Below, piece after piece: positions 14,670 through 14,681 of a stretch of DNA of 14,681 nt. The translations under genes were made by a program, and so were the position numbers. The notes beneath the pieces are model-generated. The model was not told the origin of the DNA and made no database searches. It was given only the letters and a program-made list of their open reading frames with translations. Where the stretch lies: assembly GCA_035325905.1 (NCBI GenBank), contig DAOKYY010000092.1:1-14681 (forward strand), written 5' to 3'. Numbering within the stretch: position 1 is the stretch's first letter; every line of letters begins with the position of its first letter. This stretch comes from DYGX01 sp035325905 (lineage in GTDB: Bacteria; Chloroflexota; Anaerolineae; Aggregatilineales; Aggregatilineaceae).

Positions 14670-14681
14670 GTCGGCGGGGGT

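Noticed and set aside
14621..14681. selC tRNA-Sec next to selB
   Set aside because: The remaining 61 nt are too short and show no tRNA arms; no tRNA-like fold was noticed elsewhere in the window.

Overview
The window is GC-rich bacterial DNA that looks like a member of the Chloroflexota (Anaerolineae-like). This rests on the abundance of exported multihaem cytochromes, WSPDG propeller repeats and short GC-rich palindromes between genes. It is an inference, because the window has no rRNA or marker gene. The sequence is a draft assembly: a 100-N gap lies near the end of the nrfD-like gene.

Left part, minus strand (1-6441): a fumarylacetoacetase-family enzyme at the edge, an exported double beta-propeller protein, an exported protein of four rhodanese domains, and a large lipoprotein cytochrome with 11 CXXCH motifs. 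The cytochrome is split by one in-frame TGA at 6112-6114. The part before the TGA carries the lipoprotein signal and one haem motif; the part after it carries ten haem motifs and has no export signal. A perfect 6-bp hairpin with a GGU loop follows the TGA at bacterial-SECIS spacing, and selA and selB lie on the same window. The best reading is one 578-residue selenocysteine-containing multihaem cytochrome, and this is the main finding.

Centre (6442-6628): an AT-rich divergent control region with LysR-type palindromes.

Right part, plus strand (6629-10836): a LysR regulator, an octahaem cytochrome with a C-terminal membrane anchor, a Tat-exported protein with four [4Fe-4S] sites, and a ten-helix NrfD/PsrC-type quinone-interacting membrane subunit. 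Spacings are 5 nt, 14 nt and a 4-nt overlap, so this is one operon, closed by a strong terminator at 10857-10894. Together with the divergent selenocytochrome and the rhodanese it looks like a respiratory module linking the quinone pool to outward-facing cytochromes, possibly with sulfur (sulfane or polysulfide) chemistry. The substrate is not known.

Far right (10888-14681): a hicB-hicA toxin-antitoxin pair of lower GC, then selA and selB 3 nt apart, which supply the selenocysteine machinery. selC (tRNA-Sec) and selD are not visible in the window.
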